A stretch of DNA of 64,000 nt from Bimastos eiseni (Eukaryota > Annelida > Clitellata > Crassiclitellata > Lumbricidae), in NCBI GenBank assembly GCA_959347315.1, contig OY365810.1, positions 15,374,404-15,438,403 on the forward strand. Direction: 5' to 3'. Of this stretch, positions 25,443 through 32,677 are shown one piece after another. Each line of letters opens with the position of its first letter. Position 1 is the first letter of the stretch. Both the position numbers and the translations under genes were made by a program. The notes below the pieces were generated by a model. It ran no database searches. It was not told the origin of the DNA and worked only from the letters and a program-made list of their open reading frames with translations.

Positions 25443-26366
25443 TGACAGACAGACAGATAGAAAGAGAGAGAGAGACATGTTTGTTGAGGTGGACCATCAA
25501 AGATTTAATTATACCTCATACTGAAGGCAGGCAATGTAGGCAAAACACAGAGAAGTGTGGCCATGTTAGATGACCTACAGCAAAAGACTGTGCAACAGGT
25601 GATGAAGGAAAGATGACAGCAGCTGAGGTAACTAAGTCTTGAACAAAGAAGTCCTAGAGTGTCGACGATCGCAGAGTATCCCACAGGCGCCGATGGAGAT
25701 AGGGTCAACAAAAGCGGTCAAAGGTTCCCTCTGAGAGCAATAGTGGTGTGCCATTCCTCTGTATGTGGTCCACACAACAGAACAGGTGAAATTAAGCAGC
25801 AGTTCTCAATGTCATCATTGGTAACTATATTAGTGACACCATTTTAATGTAGCACAGCGGCTGATTGGTCACAGCACTCAGAATGCTCCACAGTAGTGCA
25901 GGTTTGAGTGAGCTTTGCTTGAAGCAGTTCCTGAAGTTCCTGATTGGGAATCAATAAAGTCATCCACTTACAATTGCTCAATGTCACCGGTGTTCTATCG
26001 TGTGCACTTCTGAACTTTAGAATGGGCAATATCAATTACAGATTCTTTGTATATCATTTTCATAAAATTTTCATAACCATACAATAATCTTGTGGCATCA
26101 GTAGGCATGGCAGCACCACATGTGAGCCAGACTCGAATGCTTTTGAAATGTGCACTAACAGTGCCTCGCTGAATATTCATACATACATGAAACAGTTGAA
26201 AGTTGCATACTGTAGGCCTAACACACTGGAAATAAAGAAGTCATCATAATACATGAAGCAGATATCAGTAAGTGCACTGAGTACTAACGTCGACTGCTCC
26301 ATCTAGTCCAACCACTGTCCATCCTTGGCTGATGTCAGAGTCACTGGCAGAGTCGCTGTCAGACAT
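13992..26366 (-). CDS. CCPG1: CCPG1/PBXIP1-like ER-phagy receptor, ten coding exons
   Basis: Exons 26289-26366, 23034-23139, 21862-22255, 21066-21232, 19739-19924, 18911-19150, 18136-18263, 17709-17813, 16359-16833 and 13992-15880 join with GT-AG sites in consistent phase to 3768 bases (1255 residues). The N-terminus MSDSDSASDSDISQGWTVV matches human CCPG1, including the LIR core at W16-V19. A SDIVIL motif (about residues 32-37) matches the FIP200-interacting motifs. After an acidic cytosolic region, one membrane segment spans about residues 370-390 and ends GIGIGHYIG (human GFGHFYG). The lumenal part has coiled coils and a conserved block around FWKWNHFDPDDFLQEGFF. CCPG1 in vertebrates is an ER membrane receptor that delivers ER to autophagosomes; PBXIP1 is its paralogue. 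The protein is longer than human CCPG1 (757). Function is inferred from these motifs. Confidence 0.9.
16359..16833 (-). CDS. CCPG1: CCPG1 coding exon 9, EPQH repeats and coiled coil
   Basis: It enters after gacag as ESIKMKEPAQEYK. It holds tandem EPQH units (EPQHEPQHEPQHEQ, plus strand about 16728-16780), a Glu/Arg-rich stretch and a coiled coil around ELTADLNQRNLEVDQLRND. The donor is AAAG|GTATGG in phase 1. Confidence 0.88.
17709..17813 (-). CDS. CCPG1: CCPG1 coding exon 8, coiled coil
   Basis: This 105-base symmetric phase-0 exon encodes SPNEKIAAVMAVWRKKYEEL and then VLERAELEYKLILVQ, a coiled-coil pattern. The acceptor is tgtatag and the donor is CAG|GTGACT. Confidence 0.85.
18136..18263 (-). 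CDS. CCPG1: CCPG1 coding exon 7, start of lumenal coiled coil
   Basis: It reads TTRGSSFHQQQILRMKTLQD, then EYFVCLRDTEKLESKLAKA, with heptad-like hydrophobic spacing. The acceptor ataataatag is weak, but it is the one that preserves frame from exon 6. The donor is GATTCG|GTATTT in phase 0. Confidence 0.75.
18607..18818. repeat. about 30-bp minisatellite in CCPG1 intron 6
   Basis: About six diverged units share aaagaactgaagatata followed by a ttaaatata-type stretch. It starts some 90 bases downstream of exon 6 (lower coordinates) and has no coding role. Confidence 0.85.
18911..19150 (-). CDS. CCPG1: CCPG1 coding exon 6 with transmembrane segment
   Basis: It starts EDEVLPPDVDD after gaattgcag and ends ATCG|GTCAGA. 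The stretch LTLITATTMLLVIGIGIG is the only clear membrane helix of the protein. The GHYIG that follows aligns with GHFYG of human CCPG1. Confidence 0.9.
19739..19924 (-). CDS. CCPG1: CCPG1 coding exon 5, Asp-rich
   Basis: It reads VPLGSRHRDDNGSD and then a long Asp/Asn/Ser run (DDTDNDDSDDDDDDESVV), ending at GAAG|GTGAGC. The acceptor is gtcttcctag. It extends the acidic cytosolic region. Confidence 0.85.
20085..20430 (+). repeat. interspersed repeat, 'cagaggtgctcccggtcc' family
   Basis: The stretch ctgctcagaggtgctcccgg, followed about 130 bases later by a ttctaggtggaactg segment, resembles copies near 30660, 36890 and 45760. It lies in CCPG1 intron 5. The family is unnamed to me. Confidence 0.5.
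20606..20830 (+). mobile_element. short hAT-like element carrying an internal tandem duplication
   Basis: The element begins CAGAGGCGTCCAGATAGG and ends GCCGCGCCTG. It is flanked by the 8-bp direct repeat CCAAGTAC at 20598-20605 and 20831-20838. CAG termini and 8-bp duplications are hallmarks of hAT transposons. A perfect-looking 105-bp tandem duplication (offset 20583 to 20688) copied the left flank, the target repeat and the left end, so CCAAGTAC also occurs at 20703-20710. No transposase is encoded. Confidence 0.65.
21066..21232 (-). CDS. CCPG1: CCPG1 coding exon 4
   Basis: It starts after ttatcag, contains VEWISSIEIKEAKME and later SPTEEGP, and ends G|GTTTAA. Phase is 2 in and 1 out. The composition suggests disorder; EWISSI could be a further LIR-like motif, which is speculation. 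Confidence 0.75.
21600..21760 (+). repeat. decayed copy of the 'tatatagcgcc' repeat family
   Basis: The text tcatataatgcctcttacga and then ccagaggcactcccaatgcg parallels tttatatagcaccacttgc and cagaggtgctctcagtgc at 45760. It lies in CCPG1 intron 3-4 sequence near exon 3. Confidence 0.4.
21862..22255 (-). CDS. CCPG1: CCPG1 coding exon 3, acidic cytosolic region
   Basis: It begins DESDMQSYEPI after tctctttcag and ends at CCCAG|GTGGAA in phase 2. The 131 residues are Glu/Ser-rich with repeated SMEPE phrases and no folded-domain signature, typical of a disordered cytosolic tail. Confidence 0.85.
22440..22640 (+). repeat. decayed copy of the 'tatatagcgcc' repeat family
   Basis: It opens attatatagcaccaaaggac and ends in a (taa)n tract. 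A second partial copy (about 22645-22830) with gattcataaggcgccgt and ccgttccaacaccgtggacc follows directly. Confidence 0.45.
22845..22943 (+). repeat. 3' part of SINE family A with (GT)n insert
   Basis: The text cgcaattgcaccgtcgaggt, a GT run, then cttctgagcaaaaagatgtt and ggcggtatcaaatttcgg is the reverse complement of the left half of the SINEs at 28650, 29994 and 56514. It lies in CCPG1 intron 2. Confidence 0.65.
23034..23139 (-). CDS. CCPG1: CCPG1 coding exon 2 with FIR-like motif
   Basis: It reads SSDPDSDIVILKDEKEFTEH and ends in phase 1 at AGTG|GTGTGT. DSDIVIL is nearly the second FIP200-interacting motif of human CCPG1 (DSDIVTL). It joins in phase 0 to the LIR exon, which places the two motifs about 15 residues apart. 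Confidence 0.85.
23975..24200. repeat. composite of retroelement fragments in CCPG1 intron 2
   Basis: Three pieces lie side by side: a module tctagcgactatgcag to aaaatagagagt that recurs at 29570-29670; a piece of SINE A (ccttgagcaagtccttcgca to 24135); and a short piece of the Gypsy RNase H region (tgctgacataactggatgat) that recurs at 29117. Confidence 0.6.
25374..25475. repeat. (GA)n / (CAGA)n microsatellite
   Basis: A pure GA run passes into CAGA units and back to GA. The reading frames here are repeat translations only. Confidence 0.97.
26289..26366 (-). CDS. CCPG1: CCPG1 coding exon 1 with LIR motif
   Basis: ATG at 26366 opens MSDSDSASDSDISQGWTVV, and the exon ends GAC|GTTAGT in phase 0. 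The GWTVV stretch aligns with the human LIR GWTVI at almost the same residue number (W16 here, W14 in human). A 44-base 5'UTR part (26367-26410) precedes the ATG after a tgaatgcag acceptor. Confidence 0.9.
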
Positions 26367-26420
26367 GGCTGCTCCTCTAAGCCAATGCTTCTTTTCGTTC
26401 TCTTATCTATCTGCATTCAA

Positions 26421-28140
26421 TAAAAACATAAATAAAATATATCTACAAATAACATATATGTCTGCTACTTTATTTATTTTTAATTTATATATTTACTATT
26501 TTATGCGTGAAGATTCTGGTATAATTTCTGAATAAATCCAGAGGATGGAAGGGTTGCATCCTTTACCACGTACATGTATACAGCAGACTACTGAATGGAG
26601 TTGTTGCCACGTGTTAAGCTGTAGGGTCTGTCGTTGCAATCTACCTTCTATGCAGCACAGTCTAGGAACTCTAAATATGGTCTCAATCCTCTCAAGGGGA
26701 ATCTGTTGGGCATGTTCCCTAACATGCCCTAATTTTCTGTGCACAACAATGCCAAGTAACCTTGTTTCCATTGACTTTGGTACCAATTATCCTAACACAG
26801 GCAACACTTTGTGAGGTAATTAAAAGGCACTATGTTAATTTCTTAGCAAACAAAAATTCAAAACACAATGGCCAAGTTAAGCTGTTCCACTGAAAGTCCC
26901 TGTTCATATAATTTTCTTAATTATTTAATGACCATTGGGTCTTCTGTGATCAGTAATTTTGCTTAGAAATGTTATTCACTACAGTAACAAGCATCAAGCT
27001 ATAATTATGTCATTATCTGTGTTCACACCATGATTAACAGCGCAGGCAGTGCTTTAAAAAGTCAACATTTTTAAATTGATTGGCCACCTTCACTGCCTTT
27101 GGCACCCTTAACATGAGACTGAATCTGGATCGCTAAGCTGAAATGAAGCAAGGATCAAGTTTATATTCTGGCCCTGAACTTTACAGCTTCCGGAATCTGA
27201 TCCCCATTTCCCCGTTCCGCTAGCACCGCAACTACACCCTTACTCACTTAAAGTCTGCCTTTTGGTACTTAAATTTATCTGGCAAAAATTTATCTTAAAT
27301 CTCAATCTGGCACCTGCTTCTGCTGAAGGTATCTTGATATCTGTGCACAACATAACTCATTTTACATTATTACATTACAAGATTTCTCAAGACAGTGCAC
27401 TGCTGCTTGTTGTTATGAATACAAAATATGAAATAAACACTGATTATCTGTCAACTAAGTGGTGCACGGCTGGATACCGATTTTAAACAAGCATCACCCC
27501 ATCATTGAGTCAGTTTATGACATATTGCAATAGCACTGTTTATGCAGTTATTGCTGTTATATAAGCCTACATGCACAGCATGAGTTACAATATTAAATAA
27601 CGATCCAAAGCTATAAAAAATGAGCATTTAAAATAAAATACTTGATGATGTTTAAAAGCATACTACTCAAATAGCACTCCTATCCAGAATAATTTTACTG
27701 CCCTTTGAGCCCTATATGGTGCAAAATCTCTAGTAAGCAGCAGGCACATGAACCTGGATAGGCGCGAAGTACCATTTCAAGACGATGTCGAAGTTCTCCG
27801 CCAAAACCTCGCCACTAAAATCGATTCTCTGGTGCTCTCGATATTCTAGACGGGCACTTTCATGAAACGCCAAGTTATAAGTCAGTGACGTAATGCGACC
27901 ACAATTATCGTTCGAGAACATCGTTACTCAAAGCCTTAAGTTAGCGTAATCCCTTTCTACGACGAGGTCAAAAAGATGAAACTTCACCCGTTAACGAAAT
28001 TCAGTTCAATCTAAAACCAGAAGTAACGGAGTGATCGTCGCTATTCTCGCAGGATGGACAGGCAATTAGAATTAAAAAAATACACAACGATGTTATCTAG
28101 TTATAGACTACTTTTGGGAAACTGAAGTGGAGGTAAATTA
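26421..28140. other. CCPG1 5' intron, no other gene seen
   Basis: This is probably the intron between the 5'UTR exon and the first coding exon. A 63-codon minus-strand frame at 27730-27921 (MFSNDNCGRITSL) lies in a CG-richer patch but matches nothing I know. Confidence 0.35.
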
Positions 28141-28145
28141 CTTAC

Positions 28146-28260
28146 CCCTTGCAAGGTGTTCGTAAATAACAATAGCTGCACACATTCCTATTACGTCATC
28201 TTATTAAGTACGCAAGATCTTTTGTTTACATTTGATGCGCATGCGCTTGGTCCAAATTTA
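28146..28260 (-). other. probable 5'UTR exon and promoter of CCPG1
   Basis: On the minus strand GCAAGGG|GTAAGTAA at 28146 is a strong splice donor with no start codon in a useful frame before it. It could join the acceptor at 26410 just upstream of the ATG. The upstream boundary is a guess. The neighbouring NRF1-like site and CG-rich patch (28230-28320) support a promoter. Confidence 0.45.
28236..28247. promoter_or_regulatory. NRF1-like site
   Basis: TGCGCATGCGCT contains the palindromic NRF1 core GCGCATGCGC. It sits about 90 bases upstream of the proposed CCPG1 5'UTR donor, a usual place for this element in housekeeping promoters. Confidence 0.5.
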
Positions 28261-28649
28261 GCGAATGGTTGCTGAGAAAATGCTAAAGCGCGCGCTACCT
28301 ACGGCAGGGCACCAACTTATTGACAAACGTCATGGCAGAGAGCAGGCAGAGAGCGCAAAGGCGTGTAATTATTAACTGAGTCCTTTGGCAGAGAGTTATG
28401 GAATAGATATTATAATAATACTGGAAAAATCAGATTCCCAGACAAATAAGAGATTATGTAGCTGTAACGATGGTGTACGTTATAAGTTGAGAGAAAGTTG
28501 AAGCTAGGCGTGGAGGAGTGCGTAATATTAATGATAGTCGGGTGAGATGGTGAGACCGTGATTTTAAGTGGAAATTTAAGTCTGAGGAACAGCTAACTAT
28601 AATGGACCTTTATTTGTACATATTTATAACCGAAATTACCTAAATTTGA

Positions 28650-28869
28650 TACCGCTCTTCTTCCAACATTTTTTCCCTCAGAAGTGCATAGGCCTACACA
28701 TGCCTCGACGGCGCAATTGCAGTTGTAGGCCTATTGCAGAGCAATTGTGCGCGACGGACTTGCTCAAGGTCCTACGGTGACTCCTCGGACGAGGGTCGAA
28801 CCCGTTCGATCGCTCAGTGCACACTGAACGTTACGGGCCGACCGCTCTAACCGATCAGCCACTGTGCCG
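28650..28869 (-). repeat. tRNA-derived SINE, family A, copy 1
   Basis: On the minus strand it starts ggcacagtggctgatcggtt. TGGCTGATCGG is a perfect pol III A box, and GGTTCGACCCTCG is a good B box about 35 bases on. The body runs through ccttgagcaagtccg, cgcaattg and gatgttggaagaag-type text, as in the copies at 29994 and 56514. Confidence 0.85.
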
Positions 28870-29310
28870 AAAGTACAGTACAATTAAGAGCGTTGATCGA
28901 GTTGTGGATGGATTGTTGAAGAAGATGGAGATTTGGTTCAATGGTAAACAAGTACCTGATCAAATAACTTGGACAGATGCGCATCAGAAAGCTTTTGAAT
29001 TGTTGAAAGATGCTATTAGGTCTATGTCGTTTTATTTTTTTTCTATGTGTTTGATGTGGCCAGCCTTTTAATTTGTATTGCGATATAGCAGTGATTTAAA
29101 ATTTGCTGTTGGAGCTGTGCTGACAAAACTGGATGATAAAGGAGTTGAACGTCACGTCACACGTGTCGTTTATCTGCCGGAAATTGACTGATACCCAGAA
29201 ACGATGGGCAACCATTGAAAAAGAAGTCTATGCTATCGTTTACCCTTTAAATAAATTGAAGGAGATTATTATTGGTTCTAAAATTCACATTTATACTGAG
29301 CATTAATCCT
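28870..29310 (+). mobile_element. Ty3/Gypsy-type RT–RNase H remnant
   Basis: Frames on the plus strand read QITWTDAHQKAFELLKDAIR (end of reverse transcriptase), then VGAVLTKLDDKGVE, and then KRWATIEKEVYAIVY with IHIYTEH (RNase H). Stops and frame changes separate the pieces and no other domain is nearby, so this is a dead fragment. It abuts SINE copy 1 directly. Confidence 0.75.
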
Positions 29311-29559
29311 TTGACTAAGACCTATTTAACTGAATCTATGTCTACGGCAGATATATAGGCCTATACGATAAGACACCAGCGTGGGGTGTATATGGTGCCC
29401 CACTGCACAAGCCGGCACAGGCCTATTGAAAATGAAATGTCAGCCCCCGTTCTACCTTCCTTAGTAATGCGAACTATCATTCAGAAACTCTCCTGTCCCT
29501 AAACTGTAGGTTGGCTTCGAGTGCGCTGTTATTTGATTTTATGATTTATCACCTTCAAT

Positions 29560-29680
29560 TTATTTACGCCATCTAGCGACTACGCAGTAAACAATAAAAA
29601 AAATAATTAGGCCTATATGTCGCACATTGATAGCACTCCCAACAAAACAAACTACGACAAAATAGAGAGTTCAATAAATT
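29560..29680. repeat. repeat module shared with 23975-24075
   Basis: The text ctagcgactacgcag, aattaggcctatatgtcgca and acgacaaaatagagagt recurs with few changes at 23975-24075, also beside Gypsy sequence. It may be an LTR fragment of the same element. Confidence 0.5.
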
Positions 29681-29993
29681 TATGTGTCCTACAGTGTATC
29701 AGTTCAAAAACAGACTGAAAATGTATCTTATGTTCACACTAATAAATTATAAATTTTCTTTGTTTAATATTGCATGGAACTTGGTACATATTAGGCCTAT
29801 ATCAGCCGCCTATGTAGGCCTATCACATTGTTACATATGAATTTAGGCCCCAGCCTATATATATGATCTTAGTTTAATAGTTTAAAGCATGATGCACGTC
29901 ATTTTTTCAATAGAAGTGTTTGCGTGTATTGCAACAATGTCAATAACATTAAAGTGCACTAAAGTAACACATTATCGAAATTGAAATTCTTGA

Positions 29994-30195
29994 AATTTGT
30001 TATCGCCCTTCTTCCAACATCTTTTGCTCAGAAGTGCACATGCCTTGTACTGCAGAGCAACTGTGCGCAACAGACTTGCTCAAGGTCCCTACACAGTCGA
30101 CTGACGCCTCGGACGAGGGTCGAACCCGCTCACTCAGGCACACTGAGTGTCTGAGTATTACGGGCCGACTGCTCTAACCGATCAGCCACCGTGCC
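29994..30195 (-). repeat. tRNA-derived SINE, family A, copy 2
   Basis: The tRNA-like head ends at 30195 and, read on the minus strand, has the same A box (tggctgatcgg) and B box (ggttcgaccctcg) as copy 1. The tail end at the left reads atcgcccttcttccaacatc. Confidence 0.85.
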
Positions 30196-30831
30196 ACACA
30201 AATTATAAATTGATAATAAATAAATAATTAAGCTAGTTATCAGGTCAGCTTGGTGACTGGGTATTATATTAGGCCATTAGGAGACACTGTATGCGGAACT
30301 AATGTTCCTTTGGGTTCACCGTCTACCCATATTGTTACTGACTGTGTATCTCCTACCATTATAGTATGTACTTTTATTACTGCGCTGCTGTGGTTAACAA
30401 TAAAGCTGATTGATTGATTGATTGTTAGAGATTAAATTTTAGCCAGTAATCAGAACCTCAACGCATCTAGCAAATATTGCGTTACCATCTTAGCAATCTT
30501 TGATATGACGCACTATTTAATCAATCAATCAATCAAACAAACAATCCAACAATCCAACAGTCCATCAATCCCTATTTCGTAAATCCATCAATCAATTAAT
30601 CAATCAACCAAACAATCAAACAAACAAAGTAACAAACACTAAATATATACTTATATCGCCTCTTCACTATAACTAGTCAGAGGCTCTCCCGGTCCAACCT
30701 CAGCCAAATAAGATAAATTTCAAATAAAACTTATAAAAGAGGGGTAATTAAGAGAGTTAATTTCCTAGGTAAGAGTCGAGGATCCAAGCTGTCGATCGGG
30801 CCCATAACCGAAAAAGCATGGTAGGCCCTAT

Positions 30832-31125
30832 CAGAGGTGTAACAAGCGGGGGGCAGAGGGGGCAGTTGCCCCCCAGTTTCAAAGCTGGGGAGCAAAGCCC
30901 CTCCCCAGTTTTAGTGCTCAGTGCCCCCATGTGCCCCCCAAAATCAGTTCCTTTTTATGTTTCTCCAATGGCTTTTTAAGACAACTTTTGTTAAGATAAT
31001 TTGTGCCTCCATTTTCAAATTTCTGGGGAGGGGCAAAATTTAAAAAATGGGGGGGGGGGGCAAAAAATTTGCGCATTCTTTTTTTAATTATGCCCCCCAC
31101 TTTTCAAAACCTTGCTACACTTCTG
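30832..31125. mobile_element. 294-bp hAT-like MITE
   Basis: The element starts CAGAGGTGTAACAAGCGGGG, and its other end read inward is CAGAAGTGTAGCAAGG; both ends then reach GGGGGGCA. It is flanked by a perfect 8-bp direct repeat GGCCCTAT at 30824-30831 and 31126-31133. No transposase frame is present. It lies about 600 bases upstream of the CSPG4 start exon. Confidence 0.85.
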
Positions 31126-31133
31126 GGCCCTAT

Positions 31134-31310
31134 GTATGGATGTATGTATGTATGTATGTATGTATGTATGTATGTATGTATGTATGTATGTATGTATGTA
31201 TGTATGTATGTATGTATGTATGTATGTATGTATGTATGCATATATGTATGTATGAATGCATGTATGTATGAATGCATGTATGTACGCATGTATGAATGTA
31301 TGTATACGTA
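31134..31310. repeat. (TGTA)n microsatellite
   Basis: About 175 bases of ATGT units with scattered changes toward the end. It starts right after the hAT target repeat and leads into a tatatagcg repeat. Confidence 0.97.
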
Positions 31311-31500
31311 TATGTATTTATATGTACATTTATATAGCGTTCTGGATCTTAGGGATGCATGCGGATAAATTATCTGTGCATGCAAATAAAATTGTTTTCA
31401 GGATAAATGTAGAAAATTCAGACACAGAAAAATTAGATACGATACCGCTGTAAATTTTCATCTTAAACTTTGTGCCGCGAGATAAAGCGCTTAATGGGAA
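31311..31500 (+). repeat. 'tatatagcg' repeat, copy next to CSPG4 exon 1
   Basis: It reads atttatatagcgttctggat and continues to gcttaatgggaaaaggc. The copy at 32700-32880 is closely similar, and both follow an ATGT microsatellite, so the microsatellite appears to belong to the element's end. Confidence 0.7.
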
Positions 31501-31741
31501 AAGGCAGCGCATGCGAAATAGGGAACCAGCGTGCGCGGCTAGAGGTCGCTAGCAACACGCCGACCAAACACAAAACTGAACAAGAGGGATTAGCGTCTTC
31601 GCAACTGGATAAAATCGGTTCAGTTGTATTTTATCTCGAACAAGATGCATACTTAACATAGATAATATATTTGTCTAGCGGTTGACGATTCTGTGCGAGG
31701 ACTGACGTGTTCTGAATTGGAAAGTTAGAGGACTGCCTGCG

Positions 31742-31829
31742 ATGGGTGCGTGGTACAGCTCCGTTACCGTGTCGCTGTTGCTGTTCTGCTTGGTCCATCC
31801 ATTCCCAAGGTTGGCGTACGGAGAATTAG
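31742..31829 (+). CDS. CSPG4: CSPG4 exon 1 (signal peptide)
   Basis: It reads MGAWYSSVTVSLLLFCLVHP, then FPRLAYGEL, a typical signal peptide with likely cleavage after AYG. There is no in-frame GT donor in phase 1 except at codon 2. The GC donor TTAG|GCGAGT at 31830 is in the phase needed by the acceptor at 60598. If that donor is not used, an unseen exon must intervene or this exon belongs to another gene. Confidence 0.62.
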
Positions 31830-32645
31830 GCGAGTACTATAATTATTACGATTTTCTTCTCTACTGCGCCCATGCTGAAAGAGCCTAAGACGCTGAAGCT
31901 TCTGGCATCTGTCGGCGGCTGGCAATCGACGCCAGTTTTGCAGTCAGCAATAGAGATTTTTATAGACGGGCTAATGAAAACTTGGGTGGGCATAAGCCCG
32001 GCGAATGTCTGTTTCGATTGCAAAAACGAATGTTTTTGGCAAACATTTAGTTTCGGGGTGTGTAAGTTTGCTGGCATTGTTAGAGTTTGTTGGGATCAGG
32101 TTAAGCATCATCAGAGTCGGTTAAGGTAATTTTTCAGATGTTGTGGTGGTCGGTTAGGGTCTGGAATAGGGTTAGTATTTGTCATGTGAAAGCATGGTAC
32201 CTTCCATGAATCGTGCCAAAAGAAATTGTATATTGTTGGAAACTTATGCACCTCGTTACTACATGTTTTACATTTCCCAAAGTTTGGTGACAGTGATTTT
32301 GTGACAGTGAGGTGATTAATAAGAATGTGATATTAGTAACGTGGCTTTGAAATTTCCCAAAGTTTGGTGTTTTGAATCCCTCTTATATGAGAGGATTTTG
32401 TGACAGTGAGGTGATTAATAAGAATGTGATATTAGTAAGGTGGCTTTGAAATTGCTTCGTTGCACGGTGACAGTTTACTGACACACTTGCCTTTCACTTC
32501 TTTATGTCTGGCATTTGAAATGCAGTGTAACATGAGCATATGGGTGGGCATTAGACAATCACCATATAATGCTGTCAAAAGACCTAGTAATGATTGGTCA
32601 TTATTGCCTAACCATGATCAGTAATTCACCTTTATGCTTATTTTT

Positions 32646-32677
<32 letters not shown>

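Noticed and set aside
27730..27921. 63-codon minus frame MFSNDNCGRITSL
   Set aside because: No family resemblance, no splice partners in frame, and it lies in the likely 5' intron of CCPG1.
28817..29310. A host gene with RNase H domain
   Set aside because: The sequence is a broken Gypsy-type pol fragment next to SINEs; stops and frame changes rule out a functional gene.
31801..31830. GT donors CCCAAG|GTTGGC and TTGGC|GTACGG in the CSPG4 signal exon
   Set aside because: Both leave phase 2, which would put the 60598 exon out of frame; the GC donor leaves phase 1 as required.
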